The position numbers were made by a program, and so were the translations under genes. A stretch of DNA of 64,000 nucleotides from Flexithrix dorotheae DSM 6795 (lineage in GTDB: Bacteria; Bacteroidota; Bacteroidia; Cytophagales; Flammeovirgaceae). A model generated the notes under the pieces. The model saw only the letters and a program-made list of their open reading frames with translations, was not told the origin of the DNA and made no database searches. Every line of letters starts with the position of its first letter. Position 1 is the first letter of the stretch. Below, in pieces: positions 17,073 to 26,919 of this stretch. The stretch spans positions 212,075-276,074 of the forward strand of contig NZ_KB903434.1 of the NCBI RefSeq assembly GCF_000379765.1, read 5' to 3'.

Positions 17073-17249
17073 CCCCGCACCTAACTCTCTCTCCTGTAAA
17101 AGAAATTCCAAGTGTGAACCACCTTTCCCTTCAATTAGTTAACTATTGAAAGTAATTGATTCCAAATGGGACTGATTTGTTCAAATTCCTGAAAACAAGT
17201 GATTCCATACCAAAAATTGAATAAATAAAATCCAATATACCTACATTTA

Positions 17250-17257
17250 TATTTTTG
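17250..17257 (+). promoter_or_regulatory. Putative -7 box (TATTTTTG) of the TonB receptor gene
   Basis: It matches TAnnTTTG 20 bases before the ATG at 17278. This suggests the receptor can be transcribed by the housekeeping sigma independently of the sigma gene. No clear -33 element is seen. Confidence 0.4.
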
Positions 17258-17277
17258 TTGCTTTTGATTTGCTATAA

Positions 17278-19968
17278 ATGTTGAAATGTTATTTGTTTTT
17301 CTGTTTATTTTCTCTGATGTCCCTGGTTGGCCTTACTCAGGATTATGCGGAGATTAGGATTACGGAAAAACTTGAGCAACAACAACTTACCGAAGTACTA
17401 CAGCTTCTTGGAGAAAAATATAATTTAAAATTTGCTTACGATAATTCTACACTTTCAGATCAGGAAATTAACCTCTCACTTACAAATGAGAAACTCAACA
17501 ATGCACTAACTAAGATTCTTGAGGGCACTGGTTTAGAATTTACTGTTTTACAATCCACAATTATCATAAAAGCAAAGGCATCAGGAGAAATTGAAAGCAT
17601 GTCTCCTACCCGATTTAATTTCCCCCTCAACGGATTAATTATAGACAAACAAACCGGGGAATCTTTGCCCAATTCCATCATTAAAATTGAAGGAGTTTTG
17701 TATGGCACGGTATCCAATACTGACGGCTACTTTACCCTGCTTAATGTACCCAGCGATACTTGTACAATTGTTTTTTCTTATTTGGGCTATAAAACTTTAC
17801 GATTAAAGCTAGATCCATTTTCAGAAACACAAAATCTACAAATTGAATTGATTTCAGCTCCGGAGATGTTGAATGAAGTCATGATTTTAGATCAGGCTTT
17901 CAGAACGGTAAAGTCAGGGAATGAGCCTGGTCAGGTAGCCCTTAATCCCACCCAACTTTCCAGCCTGCCTTCTCTGGGTGAATTGGATTTATTGAAAACT
18001 TTACAATTGTTGCCAGGGATTAGTGGCACCAATGAGAGTTCTGCAGGATTATTTGTGAGAGGTGGTACTCCAGATCAAAACCTGATACTTTTCGATGGAT
18101 TCACCATTTATTATCTCGATCATTTCTTTGGGATATTCAGTGCCTTCAATGCCAATGCTGTGAAGGACCTTCAGCTTTATAAAACTGCTTTTCCCGCCAA
18201 ATATGGAGAAAGGGTATCCAGTGTAGTAGATATTACCGGAAAATCCGGAAACATGAATAAACCTTCTTTTGGCATGGGACTAAATTTGCTAAGTGCAAAC
18301 TTTACCCTGGAAGTCCCGATTAAAAACAAAGTCTCTTTTCTATTAGCTGCCAGAAGATCTTACACAGATGTAGTCCAAAGTCCTTTATATAATTCACTTT
18401 TTGATAATATTTCTGGCGAAAATGAAAAAGTAGAATTACCAATTGGTGGCTCGAGAAGATTCATCAATAAGGAAATTGATCCCAATTTTTATTATTTTGA
18501 TATTAATGGGAAAATCACTTATAAGCCATCGGAAAAGGATATTTTGTCCTTTAGTTATTATCAGGGAAGAGACAAGCTCAAAACAAACTACAATGTCGGG
18601 GAAATATTGGACCCGGATATCAGCTTTGGGTTTGACTATAGCGAAAATGATGCTTCTGAGTGGGGGACAGAAGGTTTTAGCCTGAGATGGGGCCGGCAGT
18701 GGAACAAGAAGTTTTACAGTAATATTAATCTGGGAAAATCTGAATATATTAGTGAGTTTGAGCGCAATAGGAATTTGCGGGTTTATTTGGATGAAGAATC
18801 ACAAATTACCAATACAACCTTTACTGAAGAAAATGATGTAAAAGACTTTATGCTCAGATGGGATAATGAATGGAACTTTCATCCCAATAGCAAGTTGGAA
18901 TTTGGCTTGTTATTCAATGAAAATGATATTTTATATAAAGTAACAAGTACTGATTTTGAGTTGGCTAATCTTTCTGACAAGGGCAAGCAAAAATCTATCT
19001 ATTTCCAAAATACCAGCCGACTATTTAAAAAACTCTCTCTTTCTTTAGGATTAAGAATCAATGATTTCAGCCTTACTGAACAATATTATTTCCAGCCAAG
19101 AGGGTCATTAACCTACAATATTGGGAAAAACATTTCCCTTAAGGCCGGAGCAGGAAAATATTACCAGTTTATTAACCGGGTAATTTCCGAAAGTTTATTT
19201 AGCAGTAGCCGTGATTTTTGGGTACTTACAGATGGAGAAAACTTCCCGGTTATTTCAGGCAATCATTTTCTTGCAGGGTTTGCCTACGAAACATCCGACT
19301 TTTTATTTGATATTGAAGCCTACTGGAAAAGCACCGATGGCTTGCTGGAAAACTTAAGGTTAACTGAACCATTTTTTGAGATCCCAGGACCTACTGAAGC
19401 TTTTTTTACAGGAGATGGTGTAGCCAGAGGAATAGATTTTTTTCTACAGAAGAAAACCGGAAAACATACCGGATGGATTGGTTATTCCCTGGCCCGTGTG
19501 GATCATAACTTTCCTCAGTTAAACAATGGCAATGATTTTCCCGCACTCCACGATCAAAGACACGAATTAAAAATTGTAAATATGTATGGCATAAAAAAAT
19601 GGGACTTTTCTTTAACCTGGGTATATGGCAGCGGAAGACCATATACCTCTCCTTCAGCTATTTACGATCTCAATTTACTGGGTGGAGCACAAAAACCTTT
19701 TTTGTATGTGGGCGTCAAAAACAATACAAGACTTCCCGATTACCACCGGTTAGATTTTTCTGCCACCTATAATTACAATATTGGAAAAGTGGGAAAAGGG
19801 CAAGTAGGACTTGCCCTAATCAATCTTTATGACAGGGATAATATAAAGTTCAGGCAAATTCAGGGCATCAGTTTGGGTGATAATAGTCCGGATGGACAAA
19901 GATTAATAGTTGCCGATGTAAAATTACTTGGTTTTACACCCAATGTTTTTTTAAACTTCAAATTCTAA
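17278..19968 (+). CDS. TonB-dependent outer-membrane receptor with STN and carboxypeptidase-like domains
   Basis: This 896-residue receptor has a signal peptide (about 1-21), then an STN signalling domain (about 25-98, ending FTVLQSTIIIK). A carboxypeptidase-D regulatory-like domain follows (about 115-195, GLIIDKQTGESLPNSIIKIE), then a plug (about 215-330, including FVRGGTPDQNLILFDG and YGERVSSVVDI) and a C-terminal beta-barrel ending in the aromatic FLNFKF. The STN domain is the part that passes ligand signals to a FecR anti-sigma, and both sigma and FecR genes flank it. The DUF4249 lipoprotein gene begins 16 bases later. The substrate cannot be read from sequence. There is no SusD partner, so a polysaccharide system of the classical Sus type is not indicated. 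Confidence 0.92.
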   Translation: MLKCYLFFCLFSLMSLVGLTQDYAEIRITEKLEQQQLTEVLQLLGEKYNLKFAYDNSTLSDQEINLSLTNEKLNNALTKILEGTGLEFTVLQSTIIIKAKASGEIESMSPTRFNFPLNGLIIDKQTGESLPNSIIKIEGVLYGTVSNTDGYFTLLNVPSDTCTIVFSYLGYKTLRLKLDPFSETQNLQIELISAPEMLNEVMILDQAFRTVKSGNEPGQVALNPTQLSSLPSLGELDLLKTLQLLPGISGTNESSAGLFVRGGTPDQNLILFDGFTIYYLDHFFGIFSAFNANAVKDLQLYKTAFPAKYGERVSSVVDITGKSGNMNKPSFGMGLNLLSANFTLEVPIKNKVSFLLAARRSYTDVVQSPLYNSLFDNISGENEKVELPIGGSRRFINKEIDPNFYYFDINGKITYKPSEKDILSFSYYQGRDKLKTNYNVGEILDPDISFGFDYSENDASEWGTEGFSLRWGRQWNKKFYSNINLGKSEYISEFERNRNLRVYLDEESQITNTTFTEENDVKDFMLRWDNEWNFHPNSKLEFGLLFNENDILYKVTSTDFELANLSDKGKQKSIYFQNTSRLFKKLSLSLGLRINDFSLTEQYYFQPRGSLTYNIGKNISLKAGAGKYYQFINRVISESLFSSSRDFWVLTDGENFPVISGNHFLAGFAYETSDFLFDIEAYWKSTDGLLENLRLTEPFFEIPGPTEAFFTGDGVARGIDFFLQKKTGKHTGWIGYSLARVDHNFPQLNNGNDFPALHDQRHELKIVNMYGIKKWDFSLTWVYGSGRPYTSPSAIYDLNLLGGAQKPFLYVGVKNNTRLPDYHRLDFSATYNYNIGKVGKGQVGLALINLYDRDNIKFRQIQGISLGDNSPDGQRLIVADVKLLGFTPNVFLNFKF

Positions 19969-19984
19969 ATGAAAACCCAATCAT

Positions 19985-20824
19985 ATGTTGCACAAAAATA
20001 AAAATACTGGTAAATCACTTTCTGTTATTCTAAGCTGGATTTCAGTACTAGCCTTACTGTGCTTTTTGTCTTCCTGCGATCCTGAAGAACCTGATTTTGG
20101 TGATTTAGAAAAAGTAGTCATTGAAGGATATTTATTTGCTGATCAACCCGTAGAAAATATATTAGTGAAGAGACTGGATAACCAGGAACCCATTTCCGAT
20201 GCGGATGTGGCTATTTTTTCCAATGATAGTATTTTTTTATTATCACCTACTCCAAATCGACCGGGAAGGTACCATTTTGAAGGAAACGAACTAAATATCA
20301 GACAAGGAAATGAATATACCATTATTGTAAATTATTTTGACAAAACTGCTTTTGGAAGCACCATTGTTCCTCCCCCTCCCATAAACCTGAGACAGGATAA
20401 ATTTGTAATTAAAGCTGGAGTTCCCTCCAATCCTGATAGTGTAATTGATCAGGAATATTTCCTTGGCCTGGCCTGGGAAAATCAAAATGCAACAAACTAC
20501 TTCTTTCTTGAAATTTACAATATTGAGGAGAATCCGGAAGAAATTGATTTTGGGGAAGATTTTGAGCGACCTCAAAACTTCCTTTTCCCGGTAAATAATA
20601 ATTTTGCAATCATCCAGGATACCGATTTGCAATATTACGGCAATCACCTGGTAAAACTTTATCGGGTAAACCCCGAATATGTTTCACTCTATTTTGAAAT
20701 TGTATCAGAGAATAACCAGGGAACACCAAGCGTAGAATCTTCTCCAAGCAATATTCAAAATGGTGCAGGAATTTTCACTGCCTTTAATTGCAGCATTACA
20801 GGTTTTCAAGCAGTTAGAGATTAA
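19985..20824 (+). CDS. DUF4249 family lipoprotein
   Basis: This 279-residue predicted lipoprotein has a hydrophobic signal ending in FLSSC (Cys30) followed by acidic DPEEPD. The start of the mature part (EKVVIEGYLFADQP, then ISDADVAIFSND) and PGRYHFEGN..YTIIVNY are characteristic of DUF4249. These proteins are almost always encoded next to a TonB receptor in Bacteroidota and are thought to be surface-exposed partners. Only 16 bases separate it from the receptor stop, so the two are cotranscribed. The biochemical role is unknown. Confidence 0.82.
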   Translation: MLHKNKNTGKSLSVILSWISVLALLCFLSSCDPEEPDFGDLEKVVIEGYLFADQPVENILVKRLDNQEPISDADVAIFSNDSIFLLSPTPNRPGRYHFEGNELNIRQGNEYTIIVNYFDKTAFGSTIVPPPPINLRQDKFVIKAGVPSNPDSVIDQEYFLGLAWENQNATNYFFLEIYNIEENPEEIDFGEDFERPQNFLFPVNNNFAIIQDTDLQYYGNHLVKLYRVNPEYVSLYFEIVSENNQGTPSVESSPSNIQNGAGIFTAFNCSITGFQAVRD

Positions 20825-21016
20825 CTTTTAATAATTCTCTAGGAAAGGTAGGGAAAATTATTTTACAATTGTATTATACCAAAAACACTTTCAACCAATT
20901 ATGAAAAAGAGAAGTTCCCACTGGCGAAAACCTTTGGGATCCTACTTTTTTTGCTAACCAGGTTAAATGACAACCTTTTATCAAAACTTTAACTATTTAT
21001 TAAAATTTACGCTGGA

Positions 21017-21958
21017 ATGGAAAATTTTTCATCCAAAAACGATTTCATAAAAAAAATGCTGGAAGGGAAAATTCCCGACCAGACACCTGAATCCGATCAT
21101 CAGTCTGAAGAATTTCAATCTATAAAAAACATAATAGAGAAAACCCAAAATCTTGATGTTCCGAAAGGCAAAACAAAAGAAGAGGCGTGGAATAATGTAC
21201 TTAATCGAATAGATCAGGAAAAAGCTGAACCTAAAGTTGTAGCTTTCCAGTCTTCCAAATTTTTGGTGAGAATTGCAGCTTCCATTTTATTATTAATGGT
21301 GCTTGGCATTTCTGCATTTTTTGCCAACAGACAACACGAAGAAGCTCCATTTGGCCAGTCACTTTCCTTAACCTTACCCGATAATTCTCAGATTACCCTT
21401 AATGCCGGTTCCCACATTACTTATTACAAATGGAATTGGGAAAATAACAGAGAAATTATCCTGGAGGGAGAAGCTTTCTTTGAAGTGGAAAAAGGAAAAG
21501 AATTTACTGTGAAAACACCAAATGGAAATATTGCTGTGCTGGGTACCAGTTTTAATGTGCGAAACTGGGATAAAAAACTGGAAGTGAGCTGCTTCACCGG
21601 AAAAGTAAAGGTATTCAATAACAATTCATACGTTTTTCTGACTAAGGGAGAGGCTACTATTTTAAATCAAAACAATGAATTTAATGCTCCGGAAAAATTC
21701 TCTGAGGTAGTTATTTCCAGCTGGAGAAAAGGGGAATTTAATTATGAGAACCAGCCACTTGGTTTTATCCTGGATGAGATTGAAAGAAAATTCAATACAG
21801 AGATTGAACCCATAAATATGGCCAATTTTATAGATAGAAAAATTACTTTTTCCGCCAAAGGAGAAAACATGTCGGATGTATTGGAAATTCTATCGGCCAC
21901 AATGGACTTAGAATATTCAATAGAAAACAACCTTGTAAAAATTCAACCCAAACCCTAA
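21017..21958 (+). CDS. FecR family anti-sigma factor
   Basis: This 313-residue protein has a cytoplasmic sigma-binding N-terminus of about 80 residues, one transmembrane helix (about 90-108, IAASILLLMVLGISAFF) and a periplasmic FecR domain (SLTLPDNSQITLNAGS, REIILEGEAFFEV, VLGTSFNVR). It ends with a DUF4974/STN-like domain (FNYENQPLGFILDEIERKF) that would contact the receptor STN domain. It is the expected partner of the ECF sigma at 16560. Its position after the receptor and lipoprotein, 192 bases downstream of DUF4249, is less common than the usual sigma-fecR-receptor order. The last four bases overlap the convergent gene. Confidence 0.88.
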   Translation: MENFSSKNDFIKKMLEGKIPDQTPESDHQSEEFQSIKNIIEKTQNLDVPKGKTKEEAWNNVLNRIDQEKAEPKVVAFQSSKFLVRIAASILLLMVLGISAFFANRQHEEAPFGQSLSLTLPDNSQITLNAGSHITYYKWNWENNREIILEGEAFFEVEKGKEFTVKTPNGNIAVLGTSFNVRNWDKKLEVSCFTGKVKVFNNNSYVFLTKGEATILNQNNEFNAPEKFSEVVISSWRKGEFNYENQPLGFILDEIERKFNTEIEPINMANFIDRKITFSAKGENMSDVLEILSATMDLEYSIENNLVKIQPKP

Positions 21959-23007
21959 TCTTCCAGTTTGTAATAAACTTTTATCGGGAAGTGATCTGAA
22001 AATTTCACTTCCTTTTTTGTTTCAAAATTGGTTGCCTCAAGGTCATCACTAAAAAACTGGTTGTCAATCCTTAAAAAAAATAGCTTTCCGTTATAAGTAA
22101 AACCAAATCCACTTCCCGCTTCTTCAAAAGCATTATTCAGGTATTTTTTTAGCCTAAAATATACATAGCTATAAGGTGTATCATTCAGATCTCCACAAAC
22201 AATTGTTTTATATGGGGAGTCTTTCAGGTAAATTTCTATATTTTCCAATTGCCTGTCTCTGTTCAGATAGCCTTCTTTAATTTTGGTGAAAAGATTCTTA
22301 TAGTTTTCCTTAGAATTTGAATTAAATTCCAAATCATCCTCTGAAATGCTTAGGGACTGTAAATGTACATTGATTACCCGGAAAGTATCTTCATCCACTT
22401 TAATATCGGCAAATATGGCACTGTTGGTCGATTCCATCTGAAGGTCTATCACACCCTTATCCACAATAGGATATTTACTAAAAATGGCCAGTCCAAACTC
22501 TGCACCGATATGGTTAATTACCACAGGTTTTACAAAGTGATAATAGCCCTTATCCCTACCTAATTTTTGGGTGGTTTTAAAAATGGGAGATTTGCGGTCA
22601 TTATAATATTCCTGAAAACATTTTACATCCGCATTATCATTACAAACCCACTCAATCATCTTTTTAGAAGAATCAAAATTTTTATTTAAATGATCGTAAA
22701 CATTAAATACTCGGGTGTTGTAGGATAATACTGATAAATTTTTAGCTGAATCTTCCTGTGCTGAAAAACTGAACGTAGCTGATAAAAATGGATAGGCAAG
22801 CGCAAGGGTAAAAAACGGCAACAATGCCTGGTTTTTTCTTTTCAATCCCCAGTAGATTAAAAAGAAAAGCTGAATGAGGATAAGCAGGGGAATAGAAAGC
22901 GCAATAAAACTGCATATCCAAAAAAGAGATGGAGGAATCAATACACAAAAAAAAGCCCCAATGGAGACAACAGTCGCTACTTTATTTAAAAAATATAATA
23001 TGCGCAA
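21955..23007 (-). CDS. Membrane-anchored endonuclease/exonuclease/phosphatase family protein
   Basis: This 350-residue protein has two or three N-terminal transmembrane segments (about 8-85) followed by an EEP catalytic domain. Catalytic motifs are NLSVLSYNTR, CFQEYY (metal-binding Glu), VINVHLQS, the GDLNDTPYS active-site Asp/Asn, and FSDHFPI with the terminal Asp-His. EEP enzymes hydrolyse phosphodiesters in nucleic acids, lipids or inositides. Membrane anchoring with the domain on the outer face suggests a periplasmic nuclease or phosphodiesterase. The substrate is unknown. It converges on fecR with a four-base overlap. Confidence 0.82.
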   Translation of the reverse strand: MRILYFLNKVATVVSIGAFFCVLIPPSLFWICSFIALSIPLLILIQLFFLIYWGLKRKNQALLPFFTLALAYPFLSATFSFSAQEDSAKNLSVLSYNTRVFNVYDHLNKNFDSSKKMIEWVCNDNADVKCFQEYYNDRKSPIFKTTQKLGRDKGYYHFVKPVVINHIGAEFGLAIFSKYPIVDKGVIDLQMESTNSAIFADIKVDEDTFRVINVHLQSLSISEDDLEFNSNSKENYKNLFTKIKEGYLNRDRQLENIEIYLKDSPYKTIVCGDLNDTPYSYVYFRLKKYLNNAFEEAGSGFGFTYNGKLFFLRIDNQFFSDDLEATNFETKKEVKFSDHFPIKVYYKLED

Positions 23008-23072
23008 ATGATCTAATTTTGTCCTAAAAAATGAGTTGAAATTTCCAATAATAACTGAATTGGCAGCCTTTT

Positions 23073-23483
23073 TTACCCTTCCTCTCCCATTCCAATTATA
23101 ATATCGAATTCCTCAGGCTTTAAAGGCATTACCGATAGCCTTGATTGCCTGATCAGATAGACATTTTGAAGTCTTTCATCAGCTTTAATCTGCTGCAATG
23201 TTACGGGTTGATTCAGCTTTTTCTCCGGGACTAAATCCACTACTACCCATCTTTCATCAGTTGTGGTAGGGTCCTGATAAAATTCCTTAACCACTTTGGC
23301 TATTCCCACCACCTGTTTCTCTTTCCCGCTGTGATAAAACAAAACCAAATCGTCAACTTTCATATCCTTCATAAAATTCCTTGCCTGATAATTCCTCACT
23401 CCATCCCAATGGTCTCTACCCAAATCAATAAAATTATCCCAGGAATATGCTTCAGGTTCTGATTTTACCAGCCAGTAATTCAT
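23073..23483 (-). CDS. EVE domain protein (THYN1-like)
   Basis: This 136-residue single-domain protein begins MNYWLVKSEPEAYSWDNF. It carries DHWDGVRNYQARNFMKDM and LVLFYHSGKEKQVVGIAKV, the hallmarks of the EVE/PUA-like fold. EVE domains recognise modified bases in DNA or RNA. The stand-alone form is widespread and its cellular role in bacteria is unclear. The ATG at 23483 is chosen over one four codons upstream because the family begins with this motif. Confidence 0.85.
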   Translation of the reverse strand: MNYWLVKSEPEAYSWDNFIDLGRDHWDGVRNYQARNFMKDMKVDDLVLFYHSGKEKQVVGIAKVVKEFYQDPTTTDERWVVVDLVPEKKLNQPVTLQQIKADERLQNVYLIRQSRLSVMPLKPEEFDIIIGMGEEG

Positions 23484-23712
23484 ATTGAATAGCATTTAAA
23501 TTTTTAAACAATTATAAAGGATTTTGAGAAAAATTTTAAAACAAATCCCTCATTCTCATAAATTTACCTTTTTCAGGCTTTTGCCCCAAACTTATCAAAG
23601 TAATTTCAGTAAATTTGCAGGAGGTGGCAGGAATGTATTTTTTGCTTCAGCCTTTGTTGCTCATCAAATTTCAAACCCCAAAATAATTTTTAGACATTCA
23701 TATTTAATTCCC

Positions 23713-24270
23713 ATGAAAATCAAGGACTTAGATTTTAGAGTTTATATTCCAAATGAGAAAATCAACAATCGGGTAGAAGAACTTGCAGAGCAAATTACCT
23801 GGGATTTTAGAGGAAAATCTCCAGTGTTGGTTGGAGTGCTAAATGGTTGTTTTATGTTTCTATCCGATCTTGTAAAGGAAATTGACCTTGATGTGGAGAT
23901 TTGTTTCACCAAATATTCCTCCTATCAGTCAACCGAAAGTTCGGGAAAAGTGATTGAATTAATCGGCTTTGATAATGTGATAAAAGGAAAAGATGTGATC
24001 ATTGTAGAAGATATTGTGGACACCGGCCTTACCATGGGGCACTTATTAAAAGAGATCCAAAAATTTTCGCCAAAATCGGTAAAAGTCACCGCTCTTTTAT
24101 ATAAACCAGAAGCTTTGAAACATGAAGCTAAAATTGATTATCTTGGGTTTGAAATAAAGAATAAATTTGTGGTAGGTTATGGGCTGGATTATGACGGATT
24201 TGGCCGAAACCTCAAGGATATTTATATTTTGAACAATAATGACAATCCAGGAACTACGGAAGTTGGTTAG
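23713..24270 (+). CDS. hpt: Hypoxanthine phosphoribosyltransferase
   Basis: This 185-residue purine-salvage enzyme has the PRPP-binding motif VIIVEDIVDTGLTM, the flexible-loop region FTKYSSYQSTESSGK, and the C-terminal YGLDYDGFGRNL typical of HPRT. It converts hypoxanthine or guanine plus PRPP to the nucleotide. The ATG at 23713 fits the family; the frame is open to a TTG at 23524, but the extra 63 residues are not HPRT-like. A TAAATTTG box at 23610-23617 lies about 95 bases upstream. The last 32 bases overlap the next gene. Confidence 0.9.
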   Translation: MKIKDLDFRVYIPNEKINNRVEELAEQITWDFRGKSPVLVGVLNGCFMFLSDLVKEIDLDVEICFTKYSSYQSTESSGKVIELIGFDNVIKGKDVIIVEDIVDTGLTMGHLLKEIQKFSPKSVKVTALLYKPEALKHEAKIDYLGFEIKNKFVVGYGLDYDGFGRNLKDIYILNNNDNPGTTEVG

Positions 24271-24901
24271 CCAGGGAGAAGGAGCCAGATTAGAATTTAA
24301 AAGAAAAGCAACCTACCCGGTAAAAATAATGAAGGAAGTGGTAGCTTTTGCCAATCAGAAAGGGGGAAAGTTACTCATTGGTGTGGATGATGATGGAACA
24401 ATCGTAGGATTGAAAGATGCTGTGGAAGAAGAATTTGTGCTGGAAAATGCCATTAAAAAGCACTGTAAACCCGCAGTGAATTATTCACTTTCTCATGTTC
24501 GCATTACAGATAAAAGATCGGTACTCGTTTTTGATATCGAACAAAGTGAAAAAAAACCGGTGTTCCTGATTTATAATTTCCGGAGAAATTTGGGGAGAGC
24601 CTATATCCGGATCGATGATAAAAGCGTACAAACCAGTCGCGAAGTGAGGAAAGTACTTCAGGCCAATTCTTCACAAAAAGATATTGGATTTAATTATGGA
24701 GAACATGAGCAGGCCTTGATGCATTGCTTTAAATCCACAAGCCAGATCAATGTAAAAGATTTTGCGGCCAGGGTTAATATTCCCATATTAAAAGCCTCCG
24801 ATATACTTATTCGGCTGACTATCGCCAATGTATTGGAAGTGCATCCTACAGACGATGGCGATTATTTCACCATGAAGGACATCAACAGGTTTCTTTCTTA
24901 A
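24239..24901 (+). CDS. AlbA_2 (Schlafen-like) domain protein with C-terminal winged helix
   Basis: This 220-residue protein has an AlbA_2 domain at about 8-130 (GARLEFKRKA, then VVAFANQKGGKLLIGVDDDGTIVGL). This is the divergent nucleic-acid or ATP-binding domain found in Schlafen-like bacterial regulators. Residues 155-220 look like a winged helix (INVKDFAARVNIPILKASDIL). The ATG lies inside hpt, a 32-base overlap in another frame, implying translational coupling. It is possibly a regulator; no target is apparent. Confidence 0.78.
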   Translation: MTIQELRKLVSQGEGARLEFKRKATYPVKIMKEVVAFANQKGGKLLIGVDDDGTIVGLKDAVEEEFVLENAIKKHCKPAVNYSLSHVRITDKRSVLVFDIEQSEKKPVFLIYNFRRNLGRAYIRIDDKSVQTSREVRKVLQANSSQKDIGFNYGEHEQALMHCFKSTSQINVKDFAARVNIPILKASDILIRLTIANVLEVHPTDDGDYFTMKDINRFLS

Positions 24902-25042
24902 AACTAATCACTAGGATCATTTTTAAAAGTTATCTTTTAGGCTGCAAAATACCACAGAAGGGCCTGCCTTGTTAGAAACCATCGCTCCAGTAAAAATCCC
25001 CAAACGGATATTTTCGCTTCAAAAACAGAATTTAAATATCCT

Positions 25043-26497
25043 TTAAGGGTTCTTTTGCTCTGGAATCGGAGGTTGTTGATTTTCCGGAATTGGGCATTTG
25101 TAGGGTTTACCTCCTGTCCTTTCTAAAAAATCCTTTTTAGCTGCTTCCATTAATTCCGGATTCGTAAACATTTCTATTCCAGTCATGGCCAAAATTTTAG
25201 TAGCATAAAATGCTCCTTTTCTGCCAATAGTGGTTCCATGACTCGAAGCTGCCTGCCAACTGTGCCAGGGAATTCCATATGGTGCAGTAGTAGCCCTGAA
25301 TCCACTGGTTGGAGTGATATAACTCACTTCGGCTACATCTGTGGAACCTCCCCCTTTTTCAGCAGGCACTTCACTTTCCAGTGGACGAACTTCTCCTTTA
25401 ATGCCCTTCTCCTCTTTACCTGAATTTTTCTGTAATTCTTTTGCCCATTTTAATTCCTCATCGGTATAGGAAATTGCTCCGATGGCATCCATATTTTTCT
25501 GTACTTCTTTAAGCAAAGGAAGATTTGGCAAAACTTCATGCACTCCAGTAATCAATTTTACTTTAAATTCTGTTTCTGTAGCCATGGCCGCACCTTCAGC
25601 AATTTTCAAAATCCTGCTGTAATGACTTTCCACTCTTGGTCGGTCAATATCTCTGGCAAAATACCATACTTTAGTATAATTGGGCACTACATTGGGCGCC
25701 ACTCCTCCGTTTGTAATCACATAATGAATTCGGGCAGTCGGCTCTACATGCTCACGCATCTGGTTCACTCCAAAATTGAGCATTTCCAGCGCATCCAAAG
25801 CACTTCTGCCATTCCATGGATCACGGGCACTGTGGGAAGATTTTCCAAAAAATTCAATTTCAAAATTGTTCATGGCACTTCCTGTAGCATTCCAGGCACT
25901 ATTTTCGGTTCCGGGATGCCAATGCAATGCTCCATCCAGATCATCGAATAAGCCGGCTTTTGCCATATATACTTTTCCTATTACCGTTTCCTCAGCCGGG
26001 CAGCCATACAACCGGAGGGTCCCTTTTATTTTTTTTGTTTCCATGACTTTTCTGATGGCAATGGCACTGGAAACACAAGCCGCTCCAAATAAATTATGTC
26101 CACAGCCATGTCCGTTGGTGATACCATCTGCCCTTTCCTTTTTTTCGGGAATAGCCGAATTACCTACACTTGGCAAAGCATCAAATTCTGCTAAAATCCC
26201 AATTACCGGTTCTCCCGATCCATAGGAAGCAATAAAGGCAGTGGGCATTCCCGCCACATTTTTTTCTATGGAAAAACCAGCCGATTCCAGTTTTCCGATT
26301 AAAAGTTCACAGGATTTATATTCCAAAAGTGCAGTTTCGGAAAAATCCCAAAGTTTTTCAGAAATTTCATCCACTTCCGGTTTTAACCCATCCACCTCTT
26401 TTAAAACTTCCTTTTTCAGGGAACTAATTTTCTGGGCAAATGCAGGTTGAAGGGCAAAAAATAAAATGATGAAGAAGACTTGGATATAGACTTTCAT
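25043..26497 (-). CDS. Secreted M20-family amidohydrolase (AbgB-like)
   Basis: This 484-residue metal-dependent hydrolase has a signal peptide (FFIILFFALQPAFAQ). Metal-binding motifs are GILAEFDALP, GHGCGHNLFG and the catalytic CPAEE. HWHPGTENS and FFGKSSHSA mark the dimerisation domain. The large size and motifs resemble AbgB (p-aminobenzoyl-glutamate hydrolase) and other M20D amidohydrolases. The C-terminus is proline-rich (QQPPIPEQKNP). It probably acts in the periplasm on amide-linked small molecules. The exact substrate is unknown. Confidence 0.85.
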   Translation of the reverse strand: MKVYIQVFFIILFFALQPAFAQKISSLKKEVLKEVDGLKPEVDEISEKLWDFSETALLEYKSCELLIGKLESAGFSIEKNVAGMPTAFIASYGSGEPVIGILAEFDALPSVGNSAIPEKKERADGITNGHGCGHNLFGAACVSSAIAIRKVMETKKIKGTLRLYGCPAEETVIGKVYMAKAGLFDDLDGALHWHPGTENSAWNATGSAMNNFEIEFFGKSSHSARDPWNGRSALDALEMLNFGVNQMREHVEPTARIHYVITNGGVAPNVVPNYTKVWYFARDIDRPRVESHYSRILKIAEGAAMATETEFKVKLITGVHEVLPNLPLLKEVQKNMDAIGAISYTDEELKWAKELQKNSGKEEKGIKGEVRPLESEVPAEKGGGSTDVAEVSYITPTSGFRATTAPYGIPWHSWQAASSHGTTIGRKGAFYATKILAMTGIEMFTNPELMEAAKKDFLERTGGKPYKCPIPENQQPPIPEQKNP

Positions 26498-26919
26498 TTA
26501 TTTAAAAATTTTAATGGATAACAAATGGGAATAGCGCTTATTAATTATGCAGAATAATGTAATTATAAATAATAGCGTACTCCAAAGTTTTCAATCATAT
26601 TAATAGATTCCCGGGTATAATTTCCCTTAAAAAACTACCTATTCCTAAATATAAAAAAAGGAGTTTTGGCTTTCAATGCCATGCGAAAAAATTTATAAAA
26701 TCGTTTTTCGGATGAAAGAATATTATTTCAGGTTTTGTAAAAAATTCATTCAACTTTATTATCCATGAATTCGTTTAAATTGATTAAATTGTCAATGAAA
26801 AGTGACTGCATAACCTGTTTGATATTTGGATATTTTTTGAAATAATATAGCAGACTTTTACAACAGGTTCGGAAGCAATTTCCACTGTTGGGTTTTGAAA
26901 TTTATTGCATCAGGAGCGT
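26498..26919. other. Divergent intergenic region, 422 bases
   Basis: AT-rich, with no gene visible. ATATTATTTCA at 26720-26730 and TGAAATAATAT at 26838-26848 are perfect inverted copies 107 bases apart, which could be chance in such AT-rich DNA. AGGAG at 26912-26916 is a real Shine-Dalgarno-like site for the AAA gene. Confidence 0.35.

Noticed and set aside
23524..23712. 63-residue upstream extension of hpt from a TTG
   Set aside because: The extra residues do not resemble HPRT, and the ATG at 23713 gives the family N-terminus.
25776..26225. 149-residue open frame on the plus strand
   Set aside because: It is antisense to the M20 hydrolase, whose motifs are intact.
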